A DNA stretch of 64,000 nt from CAVVTR01 sp963751245 (GCA_963751245.1 CAVVTR010000001.1:62001-126000), one strand, 5' to 3'; shown: positions 46,316 through 55,492, numbered from the stretch's first letter. Notes: a model not told the origin generated them from the sequence alone. A program made the numbers and translations.

Positions 46316-46959
46316 ATGAAGAACGTCCGCACGATCCGCACCGTCATCACGGCCGCCGCAGTCGTCGCGGCGGGACTGGCCCTGGGCGCCGCGACGCTGC
46401 CGCGCGCCGAGGCCGCCGCGCCGAAGACCCTGGAGAACCTGCAGGCCGCGTTCAACGGCGAGAGCAACGCCCACGCCCGGTACCTCGCCTTCGCCGACAA
46501 GGCCGACGAGGAGGGCTACGGCAAGGTGGCCAGCCTGTTCCGCGCCGCCGCCCGCGCCGAGGAGATCCACGCCGACAACCACGCCAAGGTGATCACGGAC
46601 GATGGGCGGCACCCCGGCGGCGACGATCGAGACAGCCCGAGGTCAAGACCACGCCGGAAAACCTGGAGGCGGCCATCGAGGGCGAGTCCTACGAGCGCGA
46701 CACCATGTACCCGGAGTTCCTCGCCGCGGCCCGGACGGAGCGCAACAAGGACGCCATCCAGACCTTCAACTACGCCAAGACCGCCGAGGCCGAGCACGCC
46801 AAGCCTCTACACCGAGGCCCTCGACAACCTCGAGTCATGACGGGCAGCGCCAAGACCTTCTACGTCTGCTCCGTGTGCGGCTACACCACCACCAACCTCG
46901 ACTTCGCGAAGTGCCTCTCCTGCTTCAACCCCAAGGAGAAGTACGTCGAGGTAAGCTGA
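46316..46959 (+). CDS. exported rubrerythrin, broken by several frameshifts
   Basis: The N-terminal signal peptide is clear (MKNVRTIRTVITAAAVVAAG..., ending near AEA-AAP). The diiron domain starts AFNGESNAHARYLAFADKADEEG and continues in other frames as MGGTPAATIET, then PEVKTTPENLEAAIEGESYERDTMYPEF and NYAKTAEAEHAK, then LYTEALDNLE. The rubredoxin-like end has FYVCSVCGYT and KCLSCFNPKEKY. Putting these together needs four single-base shifts, near 46601, 46632, 46803 and 46838. Every piece matches the family in order, so sequence error is more likely than decay. Most rubrerythrins are cytoplasmic; this one would reduce peroxide outside the cytoplasm. An alternative for the last shift is a separately translated, ATGA-coupled rubredoxin frame. 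Confidence 0.75.
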
Positions 46960-47039
46960 CGACCCAGGACGCCGGCCGCCCGTCGCCCTCCGGGGCGCCG
47001 GGCGGCCGATCCGGCGCCGCGAGCGCCGCGGAGGGAGCC

Positions 47040-47573
47040 ATGATCGACTTTCCGCCAATCCCGTCGTGGGACGGCCTCCATCCCCTCATCATCCACTTCC
47101 CCATCGCCCTGCTCCTGGTCGCCCCTTGTTCGTGGCACTGGGTGTCGTCTTCGCCAAGGAGCACGGACGCGGGCTGCTCCTCGCCGCCTTCGTCCTGATG
47201 GTCCTGGGCACGGCCTCCACCTTCGTCGCCGTGTCCACCGGCGAGGCCGCGGGACAGCTGGCCGAGCGGACCCCCGCCGTCAACGCCGTGCTCGAGCACC
47301 ACGAGGAGCTGGCCGAGCGCACCCGGCTGGTCTTCAGCATGCTGACCGTCGTCTTCGCCGCGATACTGGTCGGCGCCGCGCCTCACCCGCGGCCCCTGGA
47401 GGGCCGGGCGGCGGTGGCCGTCGCTACGGGGTCTTTCTGCTCTTCTACCTGCCGGCGCCGTGCTCCTCGCCAACACCGCCCACAACGGCGGACGGCTGGT
47501 CCACGAGCTCGGGGTCCAGAGCCTCATGGCCTCGGAGCCGCTGCCGACGACCACCGCCGACGCCGACGAGTGA
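47040..47573 (+). CDS. DUF2231 membrane protein, broken by frameshifts
   Basis: GGAGGGAGCC precedes the ATG. The first frame reads PSWDGLHPLIIHFPIALLLVAP, the family hallmark (H-P-x-I-x-H-F-P). One base is missing near 47124, after which a second frame continues LFVALGVVFAKEHGRGLLLAAFVL and the helix LVFSMLTVVFAAILVG. Two further shifts near 47430-47455 restore GVFLLFYL, then AGAVLLANTAHNGGRLVHELG, and a normal end at 47573. DUF2231 proteins are four-helix inner-membrane proteins that often accompany heme or redox genes. Placement after the rubrerythrin suggests one operon under the sigma-54 promoter. Confidence 0.65.
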
Positions 47574-47653
47574 CGGTTGTATAGAATGATCCTGCGCTTC
47601 AGCCGCGAGGCGCTGCACGGGGGCCCGCGCCCCCCGGCGCGGAGGGGAGAGCC

Positions 47654-49087
47654 GTGGAGCCACACTACGACGTCGTCGTCATCGGCTGCGGCCCTGCCGG
47701 CGAGCGCGCCGCGATCCAGGCGGCGCGGGCCGGCAAGCGGGTGGCCGTCGTCGAGCAGGCCGACGTGGTCGGCGGCAACCGGGTCAACTGGGGCACGATC
47801 CCCTCGAAGACGCTCCGGGAGAGCGCGCTGTTCGTCCTCGGCCTGACGCGGGACAAGCTGCACGGGATCAGGGTCGAGATCCCCGACGAGATCACCGTCT
47901 CCGACTTCACCTTCCGCGAGCGCGTCGTGGTCCACCGCGAGCTCGAGCTCATCAACGAGTCGCTGGACCGCTACCACATCCAGGTCTTCCAGGGACACGC
48001 GCGCTTCGTGGACCCTCACACCGTGGCGGTGTACGGCGTGGAGGGCCAGCTGCGCACGGAGCTGACAGGGGACGTCGTCGTCATCGCCACGGGGTCGCGC
48101 CCCAACCACCCGGGCGACGTTGCCTTCGACGGCGACCGCATCTTCGACTCGGAGAGCATCCTCTCCCTGCCCCGGATCCCGCGCTCCATGATGGTGCTGG
48201 GCGCGGGCGTGATCGGCATCGAGTACGCCAGCATCTTCGCCGCCCTCGGCGTGCAGGTGACCCTGGTCGACACCCGCGACCGGCTGCTTCCCTACTGTGA
48301 CCGGGAGATCGTCGAGATCCTGGAGCGCGAGCTGCGCTGGCTCGGCATGGTCATCCTCCACAGCGACCGCTACGAAGCCATCGAGCTCGTGGACGAGGAG
48401 CCCCGCCGCGTGCGCTGCCGTACGCGCTCGGGGAACATCCTCGAGGCCGACGTCCTGCTCTACTGCGTCGGCCGCGACGGCAACACCGACGACCTCGGGC
48501 TGGAAGCCCTCGGGCTCGAGCCCACCGGCTATGGCCTGCTCCAGGTCAACGAGCACTTCCAGACCGCCCACCCCCACGTGTACGCCGTCGGCGACGTGAT
48601 CGGGTACCCGGCGCTGGCCAGTACCTCCATGGAACAGGGCCGGCAGGCCATGCGCCACGCCTTCAAGATCCCCGGGCTCCCGCTGCACACCGAGGTCCTC
48701 CCCTTCGCCGTCTACTCGATCCCCGAGATCAGCTACATCGGGGACACCGAGGAGTCGCTGCAGTCACGCGGGATGGAGTACGTCGCCGGCCGCGCCCGGT
48801 ACGACATGAACCCTCGCGGCCAGATCATCGGCGACATGGGCGGGATGCTCAAGCTGCTCTTCGACGCCGAGTCGCTCCGTCTGGCCGGGGTGCACATCGT
48901 CGGCACCGGTGCCAGCGAGCTGGTCCACATCGGGCAGGCGTTCCTGACTTCCAACGCCACCGCGCTGCAGATCGCCGAGACGCTCTACAACTACCCGACG
49001 CTGTCCGACCTCTACCGCCACGCCGCCCTCAAGGCCATGACCGAGCACAGGCGGCGCCGCGCCCCCTCCGAGCCCCTGCAGCCCTGA
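47654..49087 (+). CDS. sthA: soluble pyridine nucleotide transhydrogenase (SthA-like)
   Basis: 477 residues. The FAD fingerprint YDVVVIGCGPAGERAAIQAA and the second NAD-binding motif MMVLGAGVIGIEYASIFAALG are intact, and the C-terminal dimerisation domain is complete. The redox-active disulfide of this superfamily is absent: the segment reads VVGGNRVNWGTIPSKTLRES, with both cysteine positions replaced. That is expected for SthA, which moves hydride between NADPH and NAD+ without a dithiol. A C-x4-C enzyme such as lipoamide dehydrogenase is excluded. GGAGGGGAGAGCC precedes the GTG start. Its position after the rubrerythrin/DUF2231 genes may reflect a shared redox role. A TATAGAAT at 47580-47587 suggests its own promoter. 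Confidence 0.88.
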   Translation: MEPHYDVVVIGCGPAGERAAIQAARAGKRVAVVEQADVVGGNRVNWGTIPSKTLRESALFVLGLTRDKLHGIRVEIPDEITVSDFTFRERVVVHRELELINESLDRYHIQVFQGHARFVDPHTVAVYGVEGQLRTELTGDVVVIATGSRPNHPGDVAFDGDRIFDSESILSLPRIPRSMMVLGAGVIGIEYASIFAALGVQVTLVDTRDRLLPYCDREIVEILERELRWLGMVILHSDRYEAIELVDEEPRRVRCRTRSGNILEADVLLYCVGRDGNTDDLGLEALGLEPTGYGLLQVNEHFQTAHPHVYAVGDVIGYPALASTSMEQGRQAMRHAFKIPGLPLHTEVLPFAVYSIPEISYIGDTEESLQSRGMEYVAGRARYDMNPRGQIIGDMGGMLKLLFDAESLRLAGVHIVGTGASELVHIGQAFLTSNATALQIAETLYNYPTLSDLYRHAALKAMTEHRRRRAPSEPLQP

Positions 49088-49088
49088 C

Positions 49089-51278
49089 TCAGAGCACGCC
49101 GCGCAGGGTCAGCCGCACCGCCCGGCCCGGAGCCGGCACGGCGGCGGCGTCCGCCGAGTCCGGATAGGTCCGGTCGAGCAGGTTGCGGCCCGTCAGGCTC
49201 ACTTCCAGCGCCGGGCTGACGCGCACACCGATGCCGCCGTCCACGACGGCGTGGCCCGGCACCACCGCCTCCGTGGGACCGGGACGGGAGTCGCGGGCGT
49301 AGGCGGCCACCCGGGCGAACCACCAGCCCCGCCGCCAGGGGTCCTGCCGCACCGTGAGCAGCACGCCCCGGGCGGGGATGCCGTCGAGGGGGGCGCCGTC
49401 GCCGATCACCTCCCCGCGCTCGGCCTGCACCCCGAGGGTGAGCGAGACGGCCCGCCCCACCTTGAACCCGGCCTCCACCTCGGCGCCGCGCAGCTCCGCC
49501 TCGCCGCGGTTGCGGAAGGCGTAGTCGGTGCCGTCCCGGTACCGCTCGATGAGGTCGCGGATGCGGTAGAGGTAGGCGTACACGGCGACCCGCGCGGCGC
49601 CCCGCGAGAAGCGCACCGCGGCGTCGAGCTGCCGGCTCGTCTCCGGACGCAGGTCGGGGTTGCCGGTGATGAAGCCCCGGCCGCTGATGCCGCGGTAGTA
49701 CCTGTCGGACAGCAGCGCGTCCCGGAAGCCCCGCGCCCCCTGCACGGTGAGCGCCACGTCGCGCCCCAGCGGCACCGTCGCCGCCAGGAACCCCGAGGCG
49801 TCCGAGCGGGAGGTGGCGCGGTCGCCGAAGTACCCGCCCTCGTTGCTCGTAGTCACGCGGTCCCCGCGGACGCCGAACGCCAGGCCCACCGCCCCGACGG
49901 CCTGGTCCAGCGCGGCGAACACCCCGGAGTCGTCGCGCCTCGCCGAGGCGACGGAGACCTCGCGCTCGGCCTGTGCGTCGCAGGGGCACCCCGACGAGGT
50001 GAACTGCATCGTCGTGTTGAACGCCCGGAGGTTGGTCCGCCCCGTGGCGTCCACTCCGACCACCAGCCGGCCCGCGCCCACGGGACGCTCCGCCTCGACC
50101 CGCAGGCCGTAGTCGTCGGCCTCCACCGTGGCCCGCGAGAGCTGGCGGGGCGCGCTGGCGGTGGCGAAGCGGTCCTTGGCCGTCACGATCCGCCCCCGGG
50201 CCCACAGGGCGGCGACGCTCAACCGCGAGAACCCGGCCGGACCGGCGCGGTCGTAGGCCACCGTGAGCCGGTGCGACGTGTCCTCGGGGTAGAAGGTGCG
50301 CGTGGTGAGGGAGTCCGTCGAGGGCTTGCCGATGTCCTCTCCGGAGTCCGCGCGCCACAGGACCCTCAGGTTGCCGCCCAGGGTCCGGCCCTGCAGGCCC
50401 GCCCGGAAGCCGTGGAAGCTCCCGCCGGAGTCCGCGACCCGCCCCTCGGGGCTGGAGACGTCCTCGAACGTCCTCGTGTTGGCCGCGAGCAGGAGGCCCG
50501 CTCCCAGCACGGTGGTGTTCACCGCCACGTCGGCACCCCGCTCGGGAGCGCCGGCGGCGCCGAACACCGCGTAGCGGAGGGTGGCGGGCTCGCCCGGCGA
50601 CGGCACGCGGGTGCGGGCGCGGATCACGCCGCCGAAGGCGTCGGAGCCGTAGGCGACCGAGCCCGGTCCCCGCACCACCTCGATCTCGTCCACGGTGCCC
50701 GGGTCGAGGAACGTGGCCGAGGGGCCGACCCGGCGCTCCGCGGTGACCCGGCCGTCGTCCAGCAGGATCAACGTCCTCGCCGAACCCATGCCGCGGATGG
50801 CGGGGACCGCGGCGTGCCCGTCGCCCAGGGACTCGGTCCCCGGCACCGTGGCGACGGCGTCGACGAGCTGCTGCGGGTCGCGCTCGACGAGGTCCTCGCG
50901 GCCCAGGAGCGTGAACGCCGCGGCGGGGGGGAGGTCGATGTCAGGCGCCGGCGCCCCCAGCACCGTCACCGCCTCCGCCACGGAGGGGCCGACGCGCACC
51001 ACCAGCGGCCCCGAGGCGGGCAGCGACGGCACCGTCACCGGGCCCAGCGCCACGCCGTCGGGGCGGCTGACCACCAGCTGAAAGGGGGGCGGCGGGACGG
51101 TCTTCACGGTGAAGCGTCCCCCCGCGTCGGTGACGAAGGAGCCCTGCCGCCCGACGATGATCACGCGGGCGCCGCGCAGGGGCTGGCCGTCAGGGGCGAT
51201 CACCTGGATCTCGACGGCGGCGGCCGTTCCGGCCGCAAGCAGGCAGAGGAGCAGGAAGGGTGGAGTCATGCGTCGCAC
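49089..51278 (-). CDS. TonB-dependent outer-membrane receptor
   Basis: About 729 residues. The signal peptide (MRRMTPPFLLLCLLAAGTAAA) is followed by a carboxypeptidase-regulatory-like beta domain (~25-90), a plug domain (~115-225, with AAVPAIRGMGSARTLILLDDGR and VEVVRGPGSVAYGSDAFGGVI-like features), and a beta barrel to the C-terminus. The N-terminal domain plus plug is typical of receptors for siderophores, cobalamin or oligosaccharides; the ligand is not evident. GTG 51276-51278 was chosen as start because GGAGAG lies 5 nt upstream and it supplies the basic signal-peptide end; ATG 51269 is the alternative. It is convergent with sthA with a single base between stops. Confidence 0.9.
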   Translation of the reverse strand: MRRMTPPFLLLCLLAAGTAAAVEIQVIAPDGQPLRGARVIIVGRQGSFVTDAGGRFTVKTVPPPPFQLVVSRPDGVALGPVTVPSLPASGPLVVRVGPSVAEAVTVLGAPAPDIDLPPAAAFTLLGREDLVERDPQQLVDAVATVPGTESLGDGHAAVPAIRGMGSARTLILLDDGRVTAERRVGPSATFLDPGTVDEIEVVRGPGSVAYGSDAFGGVIRARTRVPSPGEPATLRYAVFGAAGAPERGADVAVNTTVLGAGLLLAANTRTFEDVSSPEGRVADSGGSFHGFRAGLQGRTLGGNLRVLWRADSGEDIGKPSTDSLTTRTFYPEDTSHRLTVAYDRAGPAGFSRLSVAALWARGRIVTAKDRFATASAPRQLSRATVEADDYGLRVEAERPVGAGRLVVGVDATGRTNLRAFNTTMQFTSSGCPCDAQAEREVSVASARRDDSGVFAALDQAVGAVGLAFGVRGDRVTTSNEGGYFGDRATSRSDASGFLAATVPLGRDVALTVQGARGFRDALLSDRYYRGISGRGFITGNPDLRPETSRQLDAAVRFSRGAARVAVYAYLYRIRDLIERYRDGTDYAFRNRGEAELRGAEVEAGFKVGRAVSLTLGVQAERGEVIGDGAPLDGIPARGVLLTVRQDPWRRGWWFARVAAYARDSRPGPTEAVVPGHAVVDGGIGVRVSPALEVSLTGRNLLDRTYPDSADAAAVPAPGRAVRLTLRGVL

Positions 51279-51381
51279 AGGGGCTCTCCGGGAACCGGTT
51301 CTGGCTCGGGGGACGCGGCGCGCCCTCAAGGGTCTCCGCGCATGGTACCCGGTCCGGGATGGGCCGGGAAACCCGGCGGCG

Positions 51382-51864
51382 CTACGGGACGGCCCAGGCT
51401 CCGAGGGCGCGGCGGACGTCCACGATCTGGGCCGTGTGGTAGGCGGTGTGGTCGGCCACCAGGAGCACTTCCCGCAGGTAGGTGCGCCCCTCGCCGTGCG
51501 GGATGGCGGCGGTGAGGTCCAGCGAGGGATCCTGGATCAGCGCCACGACGCTGTCCAGGTCCGCCCGCAGGTCGGCCAGGGCGCCCTCCCATGCCTCGTC
51601 GTCCACCGAGGGCGGATCCGAGGCCGGCCAGTACCCCTCCGGCCACGGGGGCGACTCCCAGGACGGGTCCAGGGTGTACCGGATGATGTCCTTCTGCGCC
51701 AGCCGGATGTGCTCCACCAGCTCCCACACGCTGTGTACCCCGCCCGGAGGCCGGACCGCCCGCAGCGCTCCGGGAAGTCCGTCCACGGCCTTGACCAGGG
51801 AGACGTGGGCCCCCTTCCCCCTGACGAGATCGGTGAGGCTCCTGCGCAGCGACGCACCGTCCAT
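51382..51864 (-). CDS. DinB-like four-helix metal-binding protein
   Basis: 160 residues. The DinB/YfiT pattern is clear: an opening helix pair, VWELVEHIRLAQKDIIRYTL with the first metal His, and VLLVADHTAYHTAQIVDVRRALG with the two C-terminal His. Such proteins bind a divalent metal and some act as thiol-dependent S-transferases (bacillithiol or mycothiol). The true substrate here is unknown. Confidence 0.85.
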   Translation of the reverse strand: MDGASLRRSLTDLVRGKGAHVSLVKAVDGLPGALRAVRPPGGVHSVWELVEHIRLAQKDIIRYTLDPSWESPPWPEGYWPASDPPSVDDEAWEGALADLRADLDSVVALIQDPSLDLTAAIPHGEGRTYLREVLLVADHTAYHTAQIVDVRRALGAWAVP

Positions 51865-51888
51865 CGTGTCCCCCTTCGCCTCCCGCCT

Positions 51889-52899
51889 TCAGCGGGCCGG
51901 CACCGCACCCGTCACCGCCGGCACCGCGGCGCGGCCGGTCCGGGCCACCGCGGGCGACAGCGCCGAGCCGCCCAGCAGCACCACCGCGATCCACACCGAG
52001 TCGGCCAGGAACAGGTGCACCATCTGCATCCACACCGGCGCCAGGAGCAGGAGGTTGGTCACCCCGGCCGCGATCTGCAACACCACGAGGGTGGTCAGCG
52101 CGTCCGCCAGGAAGCGCACCCCCGGCCGGTCGTCGCGCAGGCCCCGCAGCAGGCGGGCGAGCAGGACCAGGTACGTCCCCACCGCCACCGCGATCAGCGG
52201 GTGGAACACCCGGAGCTTCACCATGACCCTCCCGGCGGCCGAGAAGTCCTGCTCGATCCCCTTCGCCAGCGTGGCCGCCGGGAACAGGGTGTCTCCCAGA
52301 GCCGTGACGGCGCCGCTCGCGCCCAGCACGATCATCCCCGCCAGGCCGCCCGCGACGAGCCAGAAGGCCGCACCCCGGTCACGGGGCCGCCACGCCCGCA
52401 CCCCGCTCGCCCACAGCGCGGCCAGCGCCAGGGACGCCAGGAGGAGGAAGGTGTTGAGCAGGTGGACCGCGATGACCACGGCCCGGGCCGCCGACGCGTT
52501 GCGGGCGACCAGGCCGAAGAGCACGAGCCCCGCGCCGACCAGCGCCTCGCTCACCGTGAACGCCAGCGAGAGCCACGCCGCGGAGCGCACCCCGTGCCCC
52601 CGCGGATACACCCGCACGGCCCAGACGACCAGGGCGGCGACGAGGACGAGGATGAGCCCGCTGCTGACCCGGTGGCTGAACTCGATGAGGGTGGCGGCCC
52701 GGGGCGAGTGGGGAATGACGACCCCGTTGCACAGCGGCCAGTGTCCGCCGCACCCCGCCCCCGACCCGGTGGCGCGGACGTAGGCACCCCAGAGCACCAC
52801 GCCCACGCAGTATGCCAGGACCGCCCATGCGAAGACGGCGAACCTCCCGGACTCCCGGCTCGCCCCCCCCTCCGGATCTCCCGCGTTCCCTCTCTCCAT
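51889..52899 (-). CDS. ctaA: heme A synthase (CtaA/Cox15 family)
   Basis: 336 residues with about eight membrane helices. The conserved RATGSGAGCGGHWPLCNG loop carries the extracytoplasmic Cys pair. The four heme-ligand or catalytic His are in IEFSHRVSSG, IAVHLLNT, FHPLIAV and QMVHLFLAD. The enzyme oxidises the C8 methyl of heme O to make heme A for an aa3-type cytochrome oxidase, implying aerobic respiration. No oxidase subunits or ctaB are in the window. ATG 52897-52899 follows a GGTGA site. Confidence 0.92.
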   Translation of the reverse strand: MERGNAGDPEGGASRESGRFAVFAWAVLAYCVGVVLWGAYVRATGSGAGCGGHWPLCNGVVIPHSPRAATLIEFSHRVSSGLILVLVAALVVWAVRVYPRGHGVRSAAWLSLAFTVSEALVGAGLVLFGLVARNASAARAVVIAVHLLNTFLLLASLALAALWASGVRAWRPRDRGAAFWLVAGGLAGMIVLGASGAVTALGDTLFPAATLAKGIEQDFSAAGRVMVKLRVFHPLIAVAVGTYLVLLARLLRGLRDDRPGVRFLADALTTLVVLQIAAGVTNLLLLAPVWMQMVHLFLADSVWIAVVLLGGSALSPAVARTGRAAVPAVTGAVPAR

Positions 52900-52976
52900 G
52901 ACGTCACCGCCCGTGGGCCCCTGCAGGGGCGTTTGCACCGTGCAACCCGTTCCGGCCGGCGGATCCTTCCCGGGCC

Positions 52977-53801
52977 TCAGCCGGCGCTGAAGGAGAAGTC
53001 GAAGCCCACGTGCGGCGGCTCGTGGTCCGGGTCGCAGCGGTACGGCGTGAAGTCGGTCACGCCCTCGGCCCTGAGGAAGTCCTCGTCGATAAGGGTGCGG
53101 CCGGTGAAGGAGCGGGGCTCCTTGGCGAAGAGGCGCAGCACCGCGTCCACCAGGATGTCCGGACGGCGCCACATGGCGCGCCCGCCGAGACCGTAGTTGA
53201 TGGTCGCGTAGCTCTCGATGAGGGTGGCGGGCCACAGCGCGTTGGCCGCGATGTTGTGGTCCCGGAGCTCGCCGGCGAGGCCGAGGGCGATCATGGTCAT
53301 GCCGAACTTGCTCACCGAGTACGCGATCTTCCCCGTCACCGCGGCCGGGTCCACCGGCGGGGACATCATGACCACGTGGCCCCAGTCCTGGGCGATCATC
53401 GCGGGCAGGACGTGGCGGGTGCAGGCGAACGCGCCGCGCACGTTCACACCCATCACCAGGTCGAAGCGCTTCATCGGCGTCTCCACCAGGTCGTGCCAGA
53501 ACAGCGCACCGGCGTTGTTGACGAGGAAGTCGATGCGGGAGAAGCGGTCGAGCGTGGTGCCCACGGCCCGTTCCACCGCCTCGTCGTCGCGCACGTCGAG
53601 CTGGATGGCCAGGGCCCGGCGGCCCAGCGCCTCCACCTCCGCAGCCGTCTCCCCGATGGTGCCGGGGAGCCTGGGGTCGGGGTGAACCGTCTTGCCGGTC
53701 ACGACGATGTCGCACCCGTGCCGCGCCAGGCCGAGCGCCAGCGCCTTCCCCACACCCCTGGTGGCCCCCGTGATGAACGCAACCTTGCCGGTGAAATCCA
53801 T
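52977..53801 (-). CDS. short-chain dehydrogenase/reductase, HSDL2-like
   Basis: About 274 residues. The cofactor motif is FITGATRGVGKALALGLARHG, then NNAG in VNNAGALF, and the active-site YSVSK with the upstream Ser. An insertion after the second strand (TGKTVHPDPRLPGTIGETA) is the hallmark of the HSDL2/peroxisomal-type SDRs. The C-terminal end (TDFTPYRCDPDHEPPH) fits too. NADP is likely. The substrate is unknown; the group is linked to fatty acyl or sterol metabolism. The start is ATG 53801 or, with better ribosome-site spacing, GTG 53810. Confidence 0.88.
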   Translation of the reverse strand: MDFTGKVAFITGATRGVGKALALGLARHGCDIVVTGKTVHPDPRLPGTIGETAAEVEALGRRALAIQLDVRDDEAVERAVGTTLDRFSRIDFLVNNAGALFWHDLVETPMKRFDLVMGVNVRGAFACTRHVLPAMIAQDWGHVVMMSPPVDPAAVTGKIAYSVSKFGMTMIALGLAGELRDHNIAANALWPATLIESYATINYGLGGRAMWRRPDILVDAVLRLFAKEPRSFTGRTLIDEDFLRAEGVTDFTPYRCDPDHEPPHVGFDFSFSAG

Positions 53802-54050
53802 GCCGTCCACGCTACCTCCCCCTCCCCGCCCCGGCAAGCCCCCGCACCCCCAGCGCCTCGTCAGCGGTTCGCCTTGAGCAGGATGGTGACGCGGCGGGTG
53901 ACGCACCGCCCCTCGGCGGCCGCTTCCTTCGCTCCCCTGCTGTCGCGCTCCTCATGCAGTCCCCCGGGCCGCGAGCCGCTCCCGGCCCGTCATCGACGGA
54001 CGGAACCGGTCCTCCGGCCGGAATCGGGTCCGCGGCGGGCCGGCACCCCC

Positions 54051-54389
54051 TCAGGCGAAGCTGGAGAGGGCCTGACCCTCGTCGTCGAAGGTCTCGAACA
54101 CGCCGATCAGCTGGGTCAGAAGCAGCACCTTGCGGACCCGCTCCTGAACGTGCAGCAGCTTGACCGTCGCGCCCCTGGCCGCGGCGGTCGCCTTGCAGCG
54201 GATCAGTTCCCCGAGCCCGGCCGAGTCGATGAACGCCACACCCTTCACGTCCATGACGACCTTCTTGTGGCCCTCCTCGAGGACCTGGAGAAACGCTTCG
54301 CGCAGGGAAACGTCCCCGGACCCGATGGTGATGCTGCCGCGGAGGCTCATGATGACGACGCCGGAATCGACACGGGTGCTGATGGTCAC
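54051..54389 (-). CDS. STAS-domain anti-sigma-factor antagonist
   Basis: 112 residues, a single STAS domain. IDSAGLGELIRC carries the Ser that partner kinases phosphorylate in SpoIIAA/RsbV-type proteins. The GTG start follows GGGAGGTGGA. No anti-sigma kinase (RsbW-like) lies next to it, so the partner must be elsewhere. Divergent from tspO, with an AT-richer 170-bp gap. Confidence 0.88.
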   Translation of the reverse strand: MTISTRVDSGVVIMSLRGSITIGSGDVSLREAFLQVLEEGHKKVVMDVKGVAFIDSAGLGELIRCKATAAARGATVKLLHVQERVRKVLLLTQLIGVFETFDDEGQALSSFA

Positions 54390-54559
54390 GGTCCACCTCC
54401 CTGGTTCCCAACATCTGGACTCACGATCTGTCCTCACCTTGTAAAGCGTGTTCGCTCCGGAAATCATCCCGGCCACGAGGCCGTTCGCTCTTCGTGTCCG
54501 CAGGCCTCTCCGGCCGCGGCGCCGCTCGCTGCGGAGCGAGCGGGGAAGGGGGCGCAGCA

Positions 54560-55027
54560 ATGGCACGGAAGGCGCTGGCCCTGGCGGGGTTCCTGGGGGT
54601 CACCGCGGTGGTGGCGCTGCTCGGCTCCGTCGCTACGGCGACCTCGGTGGGGACCTGGTACCAGGCCCTGGCGAAGCCCTCGTGGAACCCTCCCGCCTGG
54701 CTGTTCGGCCCGGTGTGGACGGCGCTCTACCTGGCCATGGCGGTGGCCGCCTGGCTCGTCTGGCTCCACCGCGGTGAGGGCCGCCGGCAGGCCCTCCTCC
54801 TCTTCGCCGTGCAGCTCGCCCTCAACGCGACGTGGTCCTGGCTGTTCTTCTTCGGGCGCGCCCCGGCTGCCGCCCTGGTCGACATCGTCCTGCTCTGGCT
54901 CGCCGTCGCCGCCACGGTGGCCTCCTTCGCCAGGCTTCGCCCCGCCGCCGCCTGGCTCCTGGTCCCCTACCTCGCCTGGGTCACCTTCGCGGGCGCCCTC
55001 AACGCCGCCATCGTTCACCTCAATTGA
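54560..55027 (+). CDS. tspO: TspO/MBR family membrane protein
   Basis: 155 residues with five membrane helices. Signature motifs: WYQALAKPSWNPPAWLFGPVWTALY at helix 2, then ALNATWSWLFFFGRAPAAALVDI and the final YLAWVTFAGALNAAI. TspO binds porphyrins and related ligands and modulates tetrapyrrole metabolism and stress responses in bacteria. Immediately downstream lies the tandem hairpin array, whose first hairpin may terminate this transcript. Confidence 0.92.
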   Translation: MARKALALAGFLGVTAVVALLGSVATATSVGTWYQALAKPSWNPPAWLFGPVWTALYLAMAVAAWLVWLHRGEGRRQALLLFAVQLALNATWSWLFFFGRAPAAALVDIVLLWLAVAATVASFARLRPAAAWLLVPYLAWVTFAGALNAAIVHLN

Positions 55028-55129
55028 CGCGGGGGGCCCAGCGGCCAGCTATCGGTTGCGGGGGCCCAGCGGCCACACGCGGCCCGCGCCAAACCGTCCT
55101 CCGCCGCTGACGCCCCCCGGGCCCCCGCG

Positions 55130-55160
55130 CGAGGCCGAAGTGAATTCGGCCTCGCTTTCT
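55130..55160 (+). terminator. repeat hairpin 1 with T-rich tail
   Basis: CGAGGCCGAA - GTGAA - TTCGGCCTCG, a perfect 10-bp stem with a 5-nt loop, followed by CTTTCTTT. Located ~100 nt after the tspO stop, so it can act as its terminator. Confidence 0.65.
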
Positions 55161-55310
55161 TTCACCTCCGCACCACCCGCCACCCGGCCGGGCAGCGCCC
55201 GGTCCTGCGCCGGATCGGCAAGGACCTCGTCAGGGGCCTACTATCGGTTGCGGGGGGCCCAGCGGCCCCCCAAACCGTCCTCCGCCGCTGACGCCCCCCG
55301 GGCCCCCGCG

Positions 55311-55341
55311 CGAGGCCGAAGTGAATTCGGCCTCGCTTTCT
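55311..55341 (+). terminator. repeat hairpin 2 with T-rich tail
   Basis: The same 10-bp stem, GTGAA loop and CTTTCTTT tail as hairpin 1, one repeat period (181 nt) downstream. Confidence 0.6.
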
Positions 55342-55492
55342 TTCACCTCCGCACCACCCGCCACCCGGCCGGGCAGCGCCCGGTCCTGCGCCGGATCGGC
55401 AAGGACCTCGGTCAAGAGGGCCTACTATCGGTTGCGGGGGGCCCAGCGGCCCCCCGACCACCCTCCGCCGCTGACGCCCCCCGGGCCCCCGC

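Noticed and set aside
53861..53953. Minus-strand tail EGRCVTRRVTILLKANR resembling the end of an OmpA-like domain
   Set aside because: Only ~40 codons are open, no start or upstream domain exists, and the similarity to the OmpA E-G-R-x3-R-R-V ending is too short to support even a pseudogene call.
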